Assembly (NCBI GenBank): GCA_028871235.1
Contig: JAGWNO010000082.1
Span: 1 to 9,153, forward strand
From: Gammaproteobacteria bacterium
GTDB taxonomy: Bacteria; Pseudomonadota; Gammaproteobacteria; Natronospirales; REEB76
Direction: 5' to 3'
Length of the DNA: 9,153 nucleotides
Part shown: piece after piece, positions 6,879-9,153 of the stretch
Layout of the letters: every line of letters starts with the position of its first letter
How positions within the stretch are numbered: position 1 is the first letter of the stretch
Notes under the pieces: generated by a model
Databases searched by the model: none
What the model was told of the DNA's origin: nothing
Seen by the model: only the letters and a program-made list of their open reading frames with translations
Program-made: the position numbers and the translations under genes

Positions 6879-7766
6879 ATGGACTGGCTGCAACTTGAGA
6901 TCGCGCCGGGTGTCCTCGATGCCGAGCGCGTCGCGGAAGCCCTGGCCGAGGCCGGCGCGTTGTCGGTGACTTTCACGGACGCCGCCGATCAACCCATCTT
7001 CGAGCCCGATCCTGGACAAGTCACGCTCTGGTCCGCCACCCGGGTCACCGGGCTGTTCCACGCGGATACTGACTGGGAAGCAGTACGCATCCGGCTGCGC
7101 ACGGCGCTGCAGATGGAAGAGTTACCGCCGCACTATTTCACGCCGCTCGCGGAGCGCGAATGGGTCCACGAGTGGCTCAAGGACTTCACACCCATGCGTT
7201 TCGGGCGGCGCCTGTGGATCTGTCCCACCACCTACAAGCCGCCGGATTCCGGAGCCATCAACATCCTGCTGAACCCCGGCCTGGCCTTCGGCACCGGTAC
7301 CCATCCCACCACCGCTATGTGCCTCGAATGGCTGGACGGCGAAGCACTGGCGGGCCGGGACGTCATCGACTATGGCTGCGGTTCCGGCATACTCGCCATC
7401 GCCGCCGCACGTCTCGGTGCACACCACGTCTGGGGGGTGGACCACGATCCCCAGGCGCTTACCGCGACCCGCGACAATGCACGCGCCAACGGCGTGCTGG
7501 CTGACATCGATACCTGCCTGCCCGGCCAACTGCCGCCATTGCAGGTGGATGCATTGCTCGCCAACATCCTGGCCAAGCCGCTGATGGAACTGGCGCCGCG
7601 TTTCGCCGGTCTGCTGAAACCGGGTGGTGTACTGCTGCTCTCCGGTATCCTAGACACCCAGGAAAACCAAGTACGCGCGGCCTACACCCCCTGGTTCCGG
7701 TTCACCGTGGCCACGCGGCGCGGGGAATGGCTGAGCCTCGGAGCGCACCTGATGGAGCACACCTGA
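6879..7766 (+). CDS. prmA: Ribosomal protein L11 methyltransferase
   Basis: PrmA trimethylates ribosomal protein L11 using S-adenosylmethionine. The 295-residue product matches the family (293 in E. coli). The N-terminal L11-recognition domain (about 1-90) begins MDWLQLEI and includes EAGALSVTF; a linker helix (about 91-107) carries EREWVHEWLKDFTPMRFG; the catalytic domain has LNPGLAFGTGTHPTT (131-145), the SAM-binding loop VIDYGCGSGILAIAA (162-176), the acidic strand end GVDHDPQA (186-193) and the ANILAKPL segment (228-235). The ATG at 6879 fits the E. coli start; the ribosome site is poor. The stop codon abuts the start of the next gene with no gap, suggesting coupling. Confidence 0.97.
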   Translation: MDWLQLEIAPGVLDAERVAEALAEAGALSVTFTDAADQPIFEPDPGQVTLWSATRVTGLFHADTDWEAVRIRLRTALQMEELPPHYFTPLAEREWVHEWLKDFTPMRFGRRLWICPTTYKPPDSGAINILLNPGLAFGTGTHPTTAMCLEWLDGEALAGRDVIDYGCGSGILAIAAARLGAHHVWGVDHDPQALTATRDNARANGVLADIDTCLPGQLPPLQVDALLANILAKPLMELAPRFAGLLKPGGVLLLSGILDTQENQVRAAYTPWFRFTVATRRGEWLSLGAHLMEHT

Positions 7767-8753
7767 ATGCTGACCACCTGCACCGCCTGCAGCACCCAGT
7801 TCCGCGTGACCGCGGCCCAACTGCGCACCGCCCACGGTCTGGTGCGCTGCGGCCACTGCCAGACGGTGTTCGACGCCTTCGAGACCCTGCGGGAAGAATC
7901 CGACCACGGCGGCGCACCGGTGGCACCAGCACCGGAAAGCGCGCCGCCGATGATGGACAATTCAGTTGAATCACTGCCGACCCTCCCGCTGATGCCACTG
8001 GAGGAACGTCTGCTGGAAACCGACGGTATCCACATCGAACCGGCGCAGGAAAGGCACCGGCGGGCGACGGAAGATATGTTCACGCAGCTGCACGTCCCCG
8101 CCAATCCATCGAACTGGGGCACCACAAGGCTGACCGATGACATTCTTCCTGGGTCGAACCCGCCGACCGGTGATTTGAAACCGCCACCGGACACGCCCCT
8201 GCCGCCGGCGGGGCATCTGACGCCGCCGCGACACAACCCCCGGGCCGCCGCTGGCTGGGCCGCGGGCATCGGGCTGCTGACACTGCTGCTGACGGTGCAA
8301 CTGTTGAATGCCAACCGCGCGGCCCTGAGCCGCAACTTGGCAGTAGGTCCATCCGTGGCGGCCGTGTATGCGGCTCTGGGCCGGCCCCTTACCCAGCCAC
8401 GCGCCCTCGGCCAATGGCTCATCAGCAACCCCAACGTGACCTCCGATCCCGACACCCCCGGAGCGTTATCCATCACCGGTACCCTGACCAACAACGCCGG
8501 CTTTGCCCAGCCCTGGCCGCTGCTGCGTGTCGAGCTCACCGACCGTTACGGGGACCTGCTGCGGGCGCGGGATTTCACTGCCAGCGAGTATCTGCCCACC
8601 GGCCAGGCCGATGTCTGGCTTGCGGCCGGCATCGCCACGCGCTTCCGCATCGATGTGGTGGATCCCGGTCCGGACGCGGTGGGTTTCCAGGTGCAGCCCT
8701 GCTTCGACTTCGGCCATACCCGCAGTTGTGCCGGTGATGGCAATAAAGAGTGA
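7767..8753 (+). CDS. Zinc-ribbon (MJ0042-type) and DUF3426 membrane protein
   Basis: The function is unknown. The 328-residue product has three parts. An N-terminal zinc ribbon has two CxxC pairs (Cys5/Cys8 in CTAC and Cys28/Cys31 in CGHC), with the QFRV and GLVRCGHC sequence typical of MJ0042-type ribbons. A Pro-rich, probably disordered region runs from about 45 to 160. One membrane helix (about 163-182, GWAAGIGLLTLLLTVQLLNA) is followed by a DUF3426-like C-terminal domain (about 195-315) with SITGTLTNNAGF and the PWPLLRVELTDRYGD stretch. Predicted topology is ribbon in the cytoplasm and C-terminal domain in the periplasm. The same architecture commonly sits between prmA and dusB in this bacterial group. 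The ATG directly follows the prmA stop; its ribosome site GGAG (7754-7757) lies inside prmA. Confidence 0.9.
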   Translation: MLTTCTACSTQFRVTAAQLRTAHGLVRCGHCQTVFDAFETLREESDHGGAPVAPAPESAPPMMDNSVESLPTLPLMPLEERLLETDGIHIEPAQERHRRATEDMFTQLHVPANPSNWGTTRLTDDILPGSNPPTGDLKPPPDTPLPPAGHLTPPRHNPRAAAGWAAGIGLLTLLLTVQLLNANRAALSRNLAVGPSVAAVYAALGRPLTQPRALGQWLISNPNVTSDPDTPGALSITGTLTNNAGFAQPWPLLRVELTDRYGDLLRARDFTASEYLPTGQADVWLAAGIATRFRIDVVDPGPDAVGFQVQPCFDFGHTRSCAGDGNKE

Positions 8754-8875
8754 TGGATCCTGCAGCCGAATTACACCGCATCACCTGTTCCGCGCATGTT
8801 CCACGCACACGGTGCACACAGCATATGACCCGCTGCGGGCGGCATCAGTAATCCGACGCGCGGCAAATTGCAAGT

Positions 8876-8903
8876 TTGACTGTCGTCCGATTGCAGTTAT
8901 CAT
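8876..8903 (+). promoter_or_regulatory. Predicted sigma-70 promoter for dusB
   Basis: TTGACT (8876-8881) and TATCAT (8898-8903) are 16 bases apart and each matches 5 of 6 consensus positions. Transcription would start near 8909-8911. This puts dusB, and any gene after it, under a promoter separate from the prmA pair. The leader would be about 33 bases to the ATG at 8943 but only about 9 to the ATG at 8919. Confidence 0.7.
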
Positions 8904-8942
8904 TCCTCTCCGTTCCCGATGCATTACACCGCGACGCGTTAC

Positions 8943-9153
8943 ATGCGTATTGGCCCGTATTTTTTGCACAACAACGTGGTACTGGCGCCGATGGCGGGCG
9001 TGACGGACCGGCCATTCAGGCAACTGTGCAAACGGCTGGGCGCGGGATTGGCGGTGTCGGAGATGGTGACCTGCAAGCCAGCGCTGTTCACCAGCGCCAA
9101 AAGCCGTCGTCGGCGCGACCATGAGGGTGAAGCGGAGCCGCGCATCGTGCAGA
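8943..9153 (+). CDS. dusB: tRNA-dihydrouridine synthase DusB, 5' part, cut by the window edge
   Basis: Dus enzymes use FMN and NADPH to reduce specific uridines in tRNA. About 70 residues are visible of a usual ~320. They start MRIGPYFLHNNVVLAPMAG and include the FMN-binding APMAGVTDRPFRQLC segment (15-29), then GAGLAVSEMV and AKSRRRRDHEGE. The E. coli protein likewise starts MRIGQY, which favours ATG 8943. An in-frame ATG at 8919 would add eight residues (MHYTATRY); neither start has a clear ribosome site. The catalytic cysteine lies beyond the window. In many gammaproteobacteria fis follows dusB, which cannot be seen here. Confidence 0.93.
   Translation, partial: MRIGPYFLHNNVVLAPMAGVTDRPFRQLCKRLGAGLAVSEMVTCKPALFTSAKSRRRRDHEGEAEPRIVQ

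Noticed and set aside
7682..8539. Open frame of 285 codons antisense to prmA and the zinc-ribbon gene
   Set aside because: It spans two well-supported genes on the other strand, is Ser/Arg/Gly-rich and has no recognisable motif.
8754..8870. Terminator or small gene between the DUF3426 gene and dusB
   Set aside because: There are only short GC palindromes such as CCCG/CGGG and a GCACAC direct repeat, with no T-run and no coding pattern.

Overview
The window looks like chromosomal DNA of a fairly GC-rich gammaproteobacterium. The gene content and order (groES-groEL beside cutA-dsbD, then aroQ-accB-accC-prmA, a zinc-ribbon/DUF3426 gene and dusB) are typical of that class, and the proteins resemble Escherichia coli homologues closely enough that AccC active-site residues fall at the same numbers. 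Order Chromatiales or a related sulfur-oxidiser lineage is a guess from gene order only. I see no mobile element, phage, CRISPR array, tRNA or rRNA, and base composition looks even throughout.

Layout. Positions 1-458 hold the 5' part of groEL and 512-805 hold groES, both on the minus strand. The 806-962 gap is a divergent regulatory region with a perfect CIRCE operator (874-900) and a strong promoter firing toward groES. On the plus strand, cutA (963-1289), dsbD (1286-3502) and a TlpA-like thioredoxin gene (3502-4128) overlap end to start and look like one translationally coupled unit for periplasmic thiol reduction. A 341-base gap without a convincing gene (4129-4469) follows; it contains a perfect 12-bp inverted repeat. 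Then come aroQ (GTG start, 4470-4919), accB (4944-5405) and accC (5445-6785), a 93-base gap with an imperfect hairpin, prmA (6879-7766), an abutting zinc-ribbon/DUF3426 membrane protein gene (7767-8753), and, behind its own good promoter, the 5' part of dusB (8919 or 8943 to the window end).

How the genes work together. GroES and GroEL form the chaperonin, apparently under HrcA control. DsbD carries electrons from cytoplasmic thioredoxin across the inner membrane, and the adjacent membrane-anchored TlpA-like protein is a plausible recipient. AroQ serves the shikimate pathway; AccB and AccC make the biotin carboxylase half of acetyl-CoA carboxylase; PrmA methylates ribosomal protein L11; DusB modifies tRNA.

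Nearly everything here is well-known housekeeping. I did not find an undescribed system. The most notable point is that DsbD carries two tandem periplasmic N-terminal domains, each with its own redox cysteine pair, where the E. coli protein has one.
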